In this document: in pieces, positions 46,701-59,929 of the stretch
Numbering within the stretch: the first letter of the stretch is position 1
Layout of the letters: every line of letters begins with the position of its first letter
Assembly (NCBI GenBank): GCA_025529335.1
Contig: JAMYHX010000065.1
Coordinates: 1 to 64,000 of the forward strand
Origin: Rhizopus sp. PT2906
Taxonomy: Eukaryota; Mucoromycota; Mucoromycetes; Mucorales; Rhizopodaceae
Length of the DNA: 64,000 nucleotides
Direction: 5' to 3'
Made by a program: the position numbers and the translations under genes
Notes under the pieces: generated by a model
Told to the model about the DNA's origin: nothing
The model's database searches: none
What the model saw: only the letters and a program-made list of their open reading frames with translations

Positions 46701-49700
46701 GAAAATCATTGATCTTGCCATCCCCAAAACATCGGATGATGAGCCAGACACATCTGGAGTTGTACAGCCACCCGTACCACGAGCACAGTTGCCCAATGTC
46801 ATGCAGGAACACTTTAGAGGTCAACAGGGAGTCGTCTTGTCGGACACAGATAGTGAAAAGACAGCTGTTTCGAATGCAACGGCATCAAGCATATCTGTCT
46901 CGGAAGCTGAGCAATTCAAGTTGACCTTTTTGGTGGATAAAGTGTCTGTCAGTCTGCACGAAACCTTTTCGACAGATATCAACGGCAAGCGAGATGAATT
47001 ACTTTGCGAGATTGTTTTGGAGAGCTTCGAGTTGACCGTCCTGACGCGCCCTCTTGACCTTTTGGTGGATGTATCACTTAAAGCACTGAACGTGGTTGAC
47101 AGGTTGGACCTTCATAGCGCGTTCCCTTATCTTGTGACATCAGATACTGTCAAGCAGAGTAATACGATTGAGCGTCATGGTGACAAAGACTTAATTAGCG
47201 TCAAGTACAGAAAAGCTTCCAAAAGCCATCCTCTGTTTGTAGAAATATACAATGAATTCGATCAAACTGTAGATGTCGTCATGTCCACCTTTACTGTTAT
47301 CGTCACACGAAACTCGCTGCTACGAATCTATAACTGGATCATGAAGACGTTCACTGGCCCATCTCAGCCAGAGAGCAGCCATAGTATGGCTGACGGCGAT
47401 GTCCTTGATGACCAGCATTCACATCAAGCCATGTCATCCGTGCTTTCTGATACGTCAAGTATACGTAAAAAGGTGGTGCAAAAAGCCTTGCAGCCACAAC
47501 AAGACAAACCAGAAAAGACAAGCAATGAGTCAAGGATGAGAGTCGTTCTCCATATGGATAGTATTGATCTTATATTAAACAACAACAACGTTCGCCTGGG
47601 CACATTTGAGCTCGCTTTTGGCAACCTTATCATCACAATGGAGCCAAAGACATTGGAAGTACTGGGTAAATTTGGCAACTTTTCCTTGTCTGACGACAGA
47701 GCTGCATCGAAAACCTTTATGATCAGTGTGGTTGGAGAAGAATTGGCCAATTTTTCATACAAAACCTACGATTCAAAGGACGTCCACTTTCCTGGATACA
47801 GTCAGGAATTTAAGCTTCAGATGGGATCCATTCAATGCGTCGTGAATGATTCACTAAAGACCACGTTGGACTTTTTGATGGAGTTTTTAGAAATGAAGAA
47901 TGTGTACGATACTGCAAGAAGCACAGCTATAGAAACCGTACAACAGTACCGTGAGGAAGGAAACAACTTTCACTTTGATGTCTTGGTGAAGAGTCCTGTG
48001 GTGATCATACCCACCGAGAATAATGATTGTGTGATTGCTCATTTAGGAGAGATTAGAGCTAAAAATGAGTTTATCGATATAGATCGTAGAGATACTGTCA
48101 ACATATTAGAGACTCATACTGTGCCTGTTGCACATATCGAATGTGGGCTCTATGATATTAGTTTGAAATCCATCATGATCAGTCCCAATCAACGTGATAA
48201 AGTGACCATGTCAATCATTCAAGATCTGGATATCGCCTTTGATATTGAAAATCTTGTAAAATCAGACGTCAGGAGTGGACCAGCGTCACAGATCAAGGGT
48301 CGTATTTCAGATGTCCGAATGTCCCTGACCGAAAGACAGTACAAGCTATTGTTGAAAGTGTGGGATATTATCCAAAAGACGTTCCTTGCCTCTTCATCCA
48401 AAGACGCTGCTCATCATGAAGAAGAAGTCATCCAGAGCTCACGCTCGTCACAGGTATCTACGGCCTCACATCGATCCAAAGAAATTGAAATTCCAATGAA
48501 AGAAACTCAACAACCATCAAGCATTAGTCTTGATCTAACCATTCAACTGCATACAGTATGTCTTGAAATCATCCGAGGAGACGAGCTAGCAACGGAAAGT
48601 AAAGTTAGTAAATTACTTTCACAGCTCTCATTCAACGGCATTGGCATGAAAATGCAAACGATGTCGGACGAATCGATGCTAATGGAAGTCAAGATGCAAT
48701 CTGTTCAATTTGCAGATGCGAGAGAAGAATCGAATTCAAAATTCAAGGAAATTCTGCCAGCAACCTCGCTTGAAGGCCCACAGTTTCAATTCAAGTTACA
48801 CTCTTACAAGGAGAATGGCCTGTCTGTGATGAGCATGCATGTCACTGTGGATAGTCCCAAGATTATCCTGTCTCTTGACTATTTGCTTTTACTCAAGGAT
48901 TTCTTTATGGCTCCATTTGTTGTAGAGCAGCCTACGGAAGCTCAAAAGTTTGCACAATCTCATGGAAAGGACAATGATAGAAACAAGCAAATACAACAAG
49001 CTCAACAAATGCAAAGTCAGGCACCAGCAACGGTCATGAAATACCATGTCAATGTGGTTGATCTTGAAGTCATTTGTCTTGCGTCACCCGATAATGAAGC
49101 ATCTGAAGCTGTCGTTTTATCGTTTAATCAACTTATAGTAGACCAACAGGATATTCTCAAGGTTAGTCTGGACGGCATAGGCATGGTGTTGTGTCGTATG
49201 GACAATCGAAAGGAGTCAACGCTGCACTTTGTCGAACAGTTTGATGTGATCCTCGAACTGAATAACGCAGCGCCAAACTCTGTGCATAATCTGATGTCTA
49301 TCAAACTTCATGTCAAACCTATTATTCTACGTCTATCGTACCAAGATACGATGCTGATCATGAATATCGTAAACAAGGTTTTAGAACTAACGGGCAGTTC
49401 AAATAAGAACGAGGCTCCCAAGTCGTCGATTGTTCCTGGAGAGCATTCTGATGTCAGAAGCGATTTAGATGGAACACAAGAGTTGGATAGACCGAGTGGT
49501 ATCGAACCTTATGTTGTGATGATAAAGGAGACGCTGGTAGCAGCATTTGAAGGAATCCAGATTGTCTTGATCGAAGATTTGCATGATCTGCCCTTCATCG
49601 ATATTCAGATGCCCCCATTCCAAATCACTGCCTCAGATTGGACAAGAGCACTTCATGCCGAGGTTGACTTCACTATGGCAGCCAAGAACTTCAACTTTAA

Positions 49701-52700
49701 AAACTCTCATTGGGAACCGCTCCTGGAGCCATGGAAATTTAGTATCAAGGCATCTCAAAGCCCAATAGACAAGAGCATGACTGTTTCATTAAACTCTGAA
49801 GAATTGATGTACTTGAACGTAACACATGCATTTATTGAAACCACTCTGGCCATTTCACAGACACTGTCTGAGGTTAGACCACTCGCCCAATCGGTCCAGG
49901 ATCAAGTGCGGCCTTACTTGCTTACCAACTTGACTGGGTATGATCTCCGGTTTTGGAATATGTCTGATGATGTGGATAGTAGTAGTCCGCATATATTCTG
50001 CTTGAGCAATGGTGAATCTATGCCATGGATCTTTCGAGACTGGAAAAAGCGTAGAGAAAGTATCAACATTGGCAAAAACTTGTTCGGCGTTCAAGTGGAT
50101 GAGAGTAATTGGGAGAGTATTCTACATGTTGCAGTAAACCGAGAAGGTCAATTTGCTTACCGCCTTCGACCTGAAGACAATGGTGTCTATCATCGCTTGA
50201 TTGTCGACATTCGTTTAGAAAATCATGTCAAGAAAGTCACGTTTAGAAGCGGCCTCGTCTTGGAAAATGGATCGTCGCAAGAGATGCAAGTGGCTATTGT
50301 GAATAAAAAGAGACTCATCCTTTCGGGCGCCATCACATTGCAGCCCGGAGAAAGATACCATGTGCCGATCAAGTTGTGTTATGACCAATGGATCGTAGCC
50401 AGACCTTCAGAAAAACACCACTGGAGCAAGGAGATGATGACATGGTCTGATGTATTGTTACCTACCTTTCCTAAATTTCTGGAATGTGAACCTTTGGATA
50501 ATCAGTCAGTGAAGCAGTTCTTCCAGATCAAGACTGAGTGCGACAAAAAGAGCACGCTTATTAGACATTACCCATTGATGAAGATTCAATTCTGTGCACC
50601 TATTGAGATCGAAAATCTGTTACCCTTTGATTTTGATCTTGTACTATCAGAGGAAGGTAAAGACGAGAGCACCTCCTTGTTTATTCAGCATGGTCAAAAG
50701 GCACATATCCATAGCTTGAAGAGCGATGCTACATTAAAAGTACAGTTGGACTTGAAGTCGGACAAGTACAAGCCTAGTGAAACTGCAATCATCACAACGA
50801 CCCCGAATTACAATTCAGTTGGCAACAAGTTAACCATTATAGACCAAGACGATGTATTGACCAACTTGAGAATGCATGTCTCGAGAACGGTTAATGCAAT
50901 AGACTCACTGTACATTGGTATATATGCACCTTACCTTATTATCAATAAGTTTGGCCTTCCTATCAGTTTGAGACCACGTCAGACATACCGTCAAAGCAAA
51001 CAACGTGTGGAACAGATTCCTGCATATAAAGAAGGCGAGCAGATCGTACCTGTTTTATTCTCCTATGACGATATTGATTACCATAATCGTGCTCAGATAT
51101 CCATCGATGGTTCTAAATGGAGCGATCCCATCAGTTTTGAAGCCGTTGGAAATAGTCAAGACGTCACTTTGTTCTCTAAAGCGGATTCCTATGCAACACA
51201 TGCTGGTATCAAAGTTGAAGAAGGAACAAACGCGTTACGATTGACCAAGATTGTTTCCATTATGCCTCGCTACATTCTAAAGAACAACATGGAAGTGAAT
51301 CTCGAACTGTGCGAGTTCAGTACAGATCATGTGATAAACATCCAACCAGGACAAAAGATGGCATTGTATCAGACCAGCAAGTCCTCAGTACGATGGCTAT
51401 GTCTTCGCCTCCAAGAGCCTGACAGAAGATGGTCTTGTCCTATAAACATTCAAGACATTGGCAAAACGTATGTAAAGGTGGATAGAGGAGAGAATGCTAC
51501 ACCGTACCTGGTCAGGGTTTCCGTCGAAATCAGAGACTCCACTATTTTTGCAACCTTTAATGAAGACGATGAATGGCCATACTATATAGTGAATGACTCT
51601 AGTGTCGATCTTGAATTCGCGCAAGAAGACATTGACCCGAGTGACTATAATCTAAAGGGCAAGCAAAAGGAAGCCATCGCAAAGCCCCGTACCTTCCACC
51701 TGTCTCCTGGTGAGCAATTGGAATACTCTTGGGATATTCCTATTGCAAGAGAAAAGAGAATTGAATTACGTGTAGGAGATAGACGTCGACATATCAACTT
51801 TGAAGCCGTTGGTTCACAGATACCCTTCCGTTATCTAAAACAGCGAGATGGACCCGTTGGAAGCAATACCCTATCCATTGATATCAAAGCTCGAGACTCT
51901 GCACTTATATTACATATTACTGATTTTGATCTATCAAAAAGTTTATACAGACCCAAGTCCTCAGCCACTTCTACCCTTGCATCTTCATCTAGGGAAGGCA
52001 GTATACGTGAAGCCTTTGAAACTGTCAACATTCAACATGTGGTCAATTATGTATTTGAGTTGAATTTGACCGGGCTGGGTTTGTCACTCATCAATAGAGA
52101 TCCTCAGGTATGTTGACCCTATACATTATTTTATGTCTCTAGGGGGTGCTGATAGACTTGAAAACAATAGGAAATAGCATATGCTACTATCAAAGGCATT
52201 GATTTCAAGTACACTGATTCAAACATGTATCAATCATTAAGGTTAAGCATTGACTGGCTGCAGGTGCGAATAACGTGAAAACCCCAAGTACTCCTTACTC
52301 ATCCAGTTTTTTAGGTTGACAATCAACTGTACGGGTCAACTTACCCTATCTTGTGCTATCCATCTACCTTACCAAAAGTAGCAACCGAACTAGATACACA
52401 TCCTACACTTCATATTGCTCTAGATAAAGTCAAGGACGACCAACATGGCGTATATTACTTTAAGCTCTTCTCCTTCCTTCTTCAGGAGATGACATTTGAA
52501 ATGGACGAAAGCTTCTTATATGTCCTACTAGACTTTGTGCAGTTTGACAACGCCCCTACTGCTTCTGAACACAGGTAAGAGATGGTGGCAATGTTATGTA
52601 GAATGTACCATGTGCTGATACATGTGATATAGGGAAGGCTTGTTTGTTATGGAAATTGCAGAACCTACTGTCGAGAAAACATATGCCCTTTATTACTTTG

Positions 52701-54184
52701 AAGAGTTTTATATTCAGCCTATGCGACTAAACATCTCGTTTGTTAGAACCGAAAAGATGAACAACAGCAAGGACCCTCAGTATGTGATCAAAGGGCTTCT
52801 TTGAAACTGCTTTATTTACACATTTTTTAGGGACTCATCCAGGAACACACCTATAGGCTATGTATTTAACGTGTTTACAATGACTTTAGGAAACATCAAC
52901 GATGCCCCTATAAAGCTTAATGCCCTCATGGTAGAAAACCTCCGTGCAAGTTCTGAGGATCTAACTTCACGCATCATCCTGCATTACCGTGAACAAATCA
53001 TTTATCAGGTCCATCGCATCCTTGGTAGCATTGATATCTTTGGCAACCCCGTAGGTCTCTTCAATACCCTTAGTTCTGGATTTGGGGAATTGTTCTATGA
53101 GCCTTATCAAGGTTTTGTCATGAGTGATCGTCCACAGGATTTAGGCATTGGTATTGCTAGAGTATGTTCTGTAATCTGTAAAAAAAAAAAAAAAAAAAAG
53201 GACCGTCCTAATCCTCCTTGCTTTTGTTTATTTGCTCTAGGGAGTGGGTGGATTCATGAAGAAGAGCATTTTTGGTGTAACGGACAGTATGTCGAGATTC
53301 ACCGGAAGTTTAGGAAAAGGTTTATCAGCTGCAACTATGGACAAAAAGTTCCAAGAGAAGAGACGTATGAATATGACTCGTAATAAGCCTACACATGCGA
53401 TCTATGGTATCACTCAGGGTGTGGGATACTTTGGTACCAGTATAGCTAGTGGTGTTGCAGGATTAGTTGTGAGTTATTTTGATGCTTGGTTGCCGTTTAT
53501 ATATACTGATCATCACTTTAGAAACGTCCAATTGAAGGAGCTGAAGAGAATGGCGTGTTGGGGTTTGCTGAAGGTGTTGGTAGAGGCCTCGTAGGGTATG
53601 TACTGTTAACAGATGGAATCATTATCTAATTAAGGTTTAGGGCCGTTACAAAACCCATTGTGGGTATTTTTGATATGGCTAGTAATATAACAGCAGGCAT
53701 ACGAGAAACGACGACTGTGTTTGAAGGGACAGAAATCAATAGAGAACGATTGCCCCGATTTATTGGAAGAGATGGCATATTAACCGTAAGTGTCTTGAGT
53801 TCTAGACTTGCCTGTATTAATCTTTTTCCATAGTCATTTTCGCAAAGAGAAGCTCTGGGTCAAATGTGGCTTAAAGAAATGGAAAGTGGCAAGTTCTTTA
53901 ACGATGATTACATTGCCCATACAGTCATGAAAAGCGACCAAATGATTGCCATTTTGTCCTATCAAAACATTATTGTCATGACCTCTGATAACTTAAAGAT
54001 GGAATCTAGTATTCCATTAGATCTCATTGAAACAGTCGAGACAAAATCTGACGGTGTTTATCTGCAGGTAAAGAAGAATGCGCCTCGAGTATTGACGATT
54101 GGACAAAAGACGAGCAAAGAGTGGTTTGCCAAAGAAATTCGAGAGACGTTAGAGCAAAGAAAAGAAGAGCAAGAACGACAATGA
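43706..54184 (+). CDS. VPS13: VPS13, bridge-like lipid transfer protein
   Basis: Very large protein (over 3000 residues) that channels phospholipids between membranes at contact sites. The N-terminus MLESLVANILNRFLKNYVSN followed by GEVNLSNLKLRKDALDKLDL and GYLGELKLVIPWSNL is the chorein domain that opens the lipid groove. A long RBG-repeat rod follows, mostly in one 1940-codon exon (46294-52116). Within it, QVRPYLLTNLTGYDLRFWNM through EQLEYSWDIPIAREKRIELR is the Vps13 adaptor-binding (SHR-BD/VAB) region, including IENLLPFDFDLVL and YIVNDSSVDLEFAQ. The C-terminus has the ATG2-C/DUF1162-like stretch (LGSIDIFGNPVGLFNTLSSG, ATMDKKFQEKRRMNMTRNKP) and a PH-like end (DQMIAILSYQNIIVMTSDNL). About 15 short introns at both ends. 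The stop is 68 bp from the stop of the convergent eS1 gene. Confidence 0.96.
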
Positions 54185-54252
54185 TTATATTTTACACAAA
54201 ATGATATATTTTTTATTGCCATATAGTGAGCAAATAAAAATCTACGTTTTTC

Positions 54253-55066
54253 TTAGACAGAAGCCAAGATAGGAGGTTCAACAAAGTCCTTTGCAGCCTT
54301 AGCACCAGTGTCATCAGCAGCAGCGGCAGCACCACCGTGAAGGGCCAAGAGAGCAGAGACATCAAATTTGGGAGCCTTGAGGATCTTGACCTTACGAATG
54401 TAGGTGTTTTGAAGAGGGTAGATACCTTGGCAAGCCTTTTCAATGCGGACGGCAATAGCGTCTTGAGAAGCGTGAGAGGCAGAGCTGGTGACCTTGGTAA
54501 CCAATTCCTTAAGATCGCAAGCAGAAGCTTCTTCGGTCATGATTTCAAACATCTTCTTACGGATTTGACGGATTTGAGATGATTGAGCATAAGTAGTCTT
54601 CTTGATTTGGTTACGACGACGAGCAGTGAAGGAAATGGCAAAGAGACGAACTAAGTAGCCATCAGTGGTCTTGATGTCAACGAAGGCTTCGATAAGAGAT
54701 TGCCACTTCTTGACCATGGAACGGAGTTTATCAGTGGTCATGTCCATACCGTAAAAGTTGGTAAGACAGTTCTTGCCTTGGATTTCGTCAACCTTGAGCT
54801 TGATCTTACGGAAGGCACGGCCTTCGTCCTTGGACAAATCACCAAGGGAGACTTCGACAACACGACCGTTGAGAGAGTCGTTGGCGTTACGGAGACCTTG
54901 AGTACGGTTGACCAAGGTCTTACCGACTTGACGAACTTCGAACATGGAAGGAGCCTTGATGTCATACCAGTCCTTACGGGTGAAGGGGTCAACGCTAATG
55001 AATGAGTGTCAATAACTGTACAAAATCAACGAAATCACGCAAAAAGATTGGGTGGAGAATGATGAT

Positions 55067-55118
<52 letters not shown>

Positions 55119-55399
55119 GTTGTATATGTATGCTCCACTTGATCTGTCCTCATTCTCCCCTTCCCTTTATTCTTTAAGCTGATTTCGTTTTCACGGAAAC
55201 ATTACTTACACCTTCTTCTTCAGACCTTTCTTTCCTTTTGAAAGACGCCTATAATTATCACATTAGGATCTGTTGTAAAAAAATAAAAATAAAAGTGTGT
55301 ATATTCGAGCTTACTTGTTCTTGCCGACAGCTAGATGTATAAGATAGGATGGTTAATATTGAAGATGGATGGATTGATAGGTAGCCTTCACTTACCCAT
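54253..55399 (-). CDS. RPS1: 40S ribosomal protein eS1 (S3a)
   Basis: Small-subunit ribosomal protein near the mRNA exit channel. Four exons. Exon 1 carries only ATGG (55396-55399). Exon 2 is a 16-nt microexon (55315-55330). Exon 3 is 39 nt (55210-55248). The rest, 54253-54994, is one exon. Joined, they read MAVGKNKRLSKGKKGLKKK, then VVDPFTRKDWYDIKAPSMFE, the expected eS1 start, which confirms the splicing. The body contains NFYGMDMTTDKLRSMVKKWQ, RLFAISFTARRRNQIKKT and IRQIRKKMFEIM, and the tail AKDFVEPPILASV. Intron 3 (54995-55209) is the longest and holds a 38-bp CT repeat. It is divergent from eS30. Confidence 0.97.
55071..55108. repeat. CT dinucleotide microsatellite in eS1 intron 3
   Basis: Nineteen uninterrupted CT units on the plus strand, i.e. 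GA on the sense strand of eS1, inside the gene's longest intron. A purine-rich intronic tract could influence splicing, but slippage is the simplest origin. Confidence 0.9.
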
Positions 55400-55714
55400 A
55401 TTATCGATTAAGAAGGAGGGGGATTTGAGGTTTGGGATTTGGTGTTCATAATCTATCTGTCTCTCCCTCTCTCTTTCTCTACATAGCCCTCACTTTGACT
55501 CTCCCGCCCACGTTCTCTCTCTCCTTCCCGGCACACACGATCTGTGAGCGGTCTACAGCTGAGAATTAAATATGACTCGGGTCAAAGGGTTAAAATGTAC
55601 AAATCAATCGGACCAACAGCGGGTCGAACCGGGGTCCACTGTCGGATTCTGTTCTGGTATGAACTTGAGGGATGCATGGAGATGATTTAACCTTCTCTTT
55701 TATTATCGTATAAT
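55400..55714. promoter_or_regulatory. divergent promoter shared by eS1 and eS30 ribosomal protein genes
   Basis: 315 bp between two ribosomal protein start codons in opposite directions, which suggests co-regulation. It contains pyrimidine-rich DNA on the eS1 side (CTCTCTCTTTCT), a GTCAAAGGGTTAAA stretch, and a GC-rich inverted element CGGACC...GGGGTCC at 55609-55637 that stands out against the AT-rich surroundings. I know of no defined factor for it in this group. Confidence 0.6.
55609..55637. promoter_or_regulatory. GC-rich imperfect palindrome in the ribosomal protein promoter
   Basis: GGACC and GGTCC arms flank CGGGTCGAACCGG-like sequence, itself rich in CGG/CCG triplets of the kind bound by zinc-cluster factors. 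It lies about 80 bp upstream of the eS30 ATG. The GTTCGA-like core resembles a tRNA T-loop, but no cloverleaf forms. Confidence 0.35.
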
Positions 55715-55968
55715 ATGGTAAGATGATAGCAGCATCGTATAGCAACATCAACCAACATCCATCATCATCATAGGGTAAAGTACACGGTTCTTTGGCTCGT
55801 GCCGGTAAAGTCAAGTCTCAAACCCCCAAGGTTGCTAAGCAAGAAAAGAAGAAGCCCAAGACAGGTCGCGCAAAGAAGAGACAAATTTACAACCGTCGTT
55901 TCGTCAATGTCACCACTCAAATCGGTGGTAAGCGCAGAATGAACCCTGCTCCCACTCAAGGTCCTTAA
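55715..55968 (+). CDS. RPS30: 40S ribosomal protein eS30
   Basis: Exon 1 codes only for the initiator ATG (55715-55717). A 56-bp intron (55718-55773, GTAAGA...CATAG) follows, and exon 2 begins GKVHGSLARAGKVKSQTPKV. The protein is about 62 residues: basic, with RAKKRQIYNRRFVNVTTQIG and the tail GKRRMNPAPTQGP. This is the free form, with no ubiquitin-like (FUBI) fusion, as in yeasts and unlike animals. An intron immediately after the start codon is also seen in budding-yeast RPS30 genes. Divergent from eS1, sharing a 315-bp promoter region. Confidence 0.96.
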
Positions 55969-58173
55969 ATGCACCTCAACGTTGAAAGCAACAACATCAG
56001 TATACAACGATCGTTTTGTTGAATAAAATGTATCTTGTGTAAATTACATGTGGAATGTGAATGATCAGCTGCGGCGTTGTAATGACGAGCATGCATCTGT
56101 CAATGTAGATGAGTAGTCACTGAGAGAAAAAAATAAAAAGAGAGAGAGAGAGAGAGCGAGAGGAGAAAAAGAAAGGTAGCCTTGTTAAAGACTGCTGCGT
56201 CTTTTGGGTTGTGGTATAAGCAATCAACTGAAAACAATGTTGATACACAGCCGCATTGACAGTAAGGAAATAACAACATTTTTGGAAACTTGTATTGCTC
56301 TCAATTAACTTTTAAGGTCAAGAATGTTATTACTGAGCTTAGTAAAAGAGATGTCAATATATAGTGGCATTTTTTTTTGCCTTTGACATAATTAAAGGGC
56401 AAATTGCCAAATGGTGCGCCTAAATGAGACTGTGTGTTTGCTTATAGTTTTTATTGGTTAAATCAGAAAGAGTAAATGATCCTTTTTTGATCTAGTGTTT
56501 TTTCTATTTTTTTTTTAGATAGTCCTGTGATCTCCTTGTGGTATCCAAAATTGGTTAATATGCTATTTAAAGTGAATGATCAACCAATAGGAAAACAGGA
56601 TGATCAGCTCCTTATTTAACAAATGAACTTGAGTCTTGGCAAGACTACGCATTAATCCTTTGAATGTGTGAACAATAATTGATGATAGAATGCAAGCCAT
56701 CAAAAAAAAAACAATTTTGATGAAGCCACAGTAGGTTATACAACGCCTCATGAACAGATCAAAGTTGAGTAAATGATGTGATATGAAATATAAATGCAAA
56801 CCAAGGTGTAACGTTGATTCCAGGTGGCGTTTTTCGAGCTTTTTGCTGTATTACCCTTAAAGCAGGGCGTTTCTACAGACACACACTCACAAGTAGGAGA
56901 TCAAAAGACTACACAAAGCCTCATGCTAATAACGCATACGCATACGTAATTTTTTTTTTTTTTTTTTTTACTTTTGAAAGGGGGGAAAAGGAAGAGAGCG
57001 GTAACTATGCATATCCTACATTTGTTACTCAACAAATAAAACGGAATACCTAAAAGCCTGGATTTATGTTATTTGGCTAAAGAGGCTTCTAGAACTATAT
57101 AGCATGGCGTTTTTGAATAGCTCAAATCACAAGTGGAAGGCTCTTTCTAAAATAGAATGACAGGCAGCCATTGTCCATACAAAAAAAGACGCCCCTCCTC
57201 TTTTATATCTCCTCCTTCACATGCATTGTTTAAATAAAGAAAAGACGATGAAAGCGATCTTGAATTCTTAGGGAGATGTATGTCAATCATTACATGATAA
57301 GCCAACATATAATTAGACAGAAGAATAGCTCGCTCTCCTTTTATCTGTTTGAAGGGTCCATACACTAGTTTTATTAATTTGAAGTCAATCAGAAATGATT
57401 GGGCCATGATCAAATTGACTTGAAACACTTTTTATGGAGCCGAAAATAAGAAAAGTGCATTCAAACGATAAGAAGAGATGAATAAGAAACAAAGCGTGCA
57501 AGAAGAGTGAATAAAAGATGGAAAAGGACAAAGGGTATGAAACAGAAGAAATAAAGTAAAGAAAAGAGTTAAAGCCAGCATGTACACCTCAAAGTTGAAT
57601 ATACGGAGAAAGAAGAAGAATAAAGAGAAAGGAGTGGGGATTGGGGGGAGCTACGAATATTTTACGTATGGTTAAGCATAGTAAATTAATTTTGACAGGT
57701 GTAAGGGGAATAAAAAGTACAATTAAATAAGAGATCTACAGTCCTAAGAAGGTGATACACATATATAAATATAATAAAGTGTATGTTTATATTTATATAA
57801 TGGAGCATCATAATGAAACAAGGTTTATCACAACGCATTGTTACATGATCGACTATCATATTGAGGATTCACCGCGCGATTATTTTATATCCGTTCGATC
57901 ATACCCCCATCCCTCCTTCTAAATCTTCCCCTCAAAATGAGTTATAAGATACAAAAAAAAACTATCATTACTCCCCATTATGATTATTTTTCTCTCTTCT
58001 TTTCCCCCCCTTAAAATCCACTGTCAATAAAAAAGGGCCAGAAAGAAAGAAAGCAACAATTTTACTCTTTTTCTTTTCATTCCTTCACACTTCTTTTTTT
58101 TTTTTTTACTCTTATATACTTTCTATACCCCCTTCCATTCCTTTTTTTAAACTTTAGAATTTATCCATCATAA
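55969..58173. other. gene-poor region between eS30 and the IQ/coiled-coil gene
   Basis: About 2.2 kb. It contains a GA run near 56140-56158, several A/T runs, and on its right side extensive pyrimidine-rich DNA (CTTTTTCTTTTC, CCCCC) that looks like promoter and 5' UTR of the next gene. Frames of 78-93 codons on either strand have no motif. No RNA gene recognised. Confidence 0.45.
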
Positions 58174-59870
58174 ATGTACACAATTTATCAGCAAGATTTA
58201 TATTTATTTCAAACAGAGGTAAATATTTGTTTGAATAAAAAAGAAGAAAGAGAAGGAGATGAAAAAAAGGTTTGACATTATATCTGTACGCATCCATATA
58301 CATTCACACACCCTGAATTATAATCTTACTTGCTTAAAAATACCCCCTTAAATCTTTTTATTTTAAACTTTTTATAGCCGCACTTTTTCTTTCTTTCTTT
58401 CTCTTTTTCTCTCTTTCTTCATTATCATCAAAAACACAAAATACTTATCTAAATTGTATCATCAACAGAGTCTATACTACCAAGATTCCGACGAAGAGGA
58501 ACCTATTCTTGTCACCCAGAATTTGGACCAAGATCAATATGACTATGAATTCCCGCCCAAGTCTTATTTGGAAGCTCTAAGTTACTTGGATGAAGGAGAT
58601 AACAAATATTCATTTTTTGATCCATCTTCATTTACTGTCACGGCATTATTATCGGTTGATCAAGATCATATGTCATGGCATGAGACGACAATTGTGGACG
58701 ATGGCAGGCTATCACCACTTCAATTGCCCGCACAAAGACCACGCGAGCTGTCTTGTGAATCTGTTTCTACTGTCAAGCAATTACCTGTACGCCCATCCTT
58801 CTTTTTGGCAAACCAAGTGACACAAGCTAGATCAAATTCAGGTAGCATTTGCTTGTTTGTTTATATAATTTGATTGCTTACTTGTTTGTACATACAGAAC
58901 AAGATATGGATATATTCTGCAGCGAATCTGTACCTGTCATGGACTTTGATAGCTCCACCATGACAGATACACTCAAAACAAATGAATCAAGAGTCATTCT
59001 TGTACGCTTAAATAAGAACAAGTATAACGCACCCATTACGATCATACAACAACACTATACTGAAAACATGAGCGATGAAGGCTATGATGATAACGAAAAG
59101 GATGAAGAATTAGAATCCGATTGCCAGTTTTACTCCATATTACAAGACGATGAAGAATTAATTCGTGATAAAGCCGCAATTAAAATTCAATCTTTATGGC
59201 GTGGCTATAACACTCGTCGTAATATGAATCAGCCCAAGATGCTTTTCCATATTGCTGCATTGTGTGATACGATCAATCGTCGACAATATGAAAATAAAGT
59301 CAATCAATTGGAAAACAGATTGAAGCAACTGGAACAACGATTGGAACAAGAAACTGCTATGAGAAGAGCATTTGAAAACACAGTAGAAGATATGACAGTA
59401 TTGATTGATCAGCAGCAGAAGGTGTTGTATGATAGATTAGAAGAAGAAGTGTCTTTACGCCAGACGTATGAGTTGAAAATGAACGAAGCACTAGATCAAA
59501 CACAAGCATTAGAGTATTGTTTAAAGAAGGAAGTGGCCGCAAGGACCAAGATGGAAGATATGTTGACTCGTATCCTGGATCAAATGCATGAAACTGAAAC
59601 GGCTAGGCTGCAGCAAACTCAACAGGACGCCGAGGAACGAAGATTGATTCAGTCAAAGCTTGATCAAGCCTTGAATGAAATCTCTCATTTAAAAAAAATG
59701 AACATGTCAACCAGAAAAGATCCAGTAAAAAAGACTTCCAATGTTATATCTGTTGCCAAGGCAACAAAGACACCTATTGGACGTCACCTCTCATCTGTCA
59801 CAGCAACAGGAAAGAATTCACCAGTCATGACTACTGAAAGACCTTCTGTTGTTCCTTCAAATAGACGCAG

Positions 59871-59929
<59 letters not shown>

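Noticed and set aside
55600..55650. tRNA-like GGTTCGA sequence
   Set aside because: The T-loop-like core is present but neither strand gives paired T-arm, anticodon and acceptor stems.
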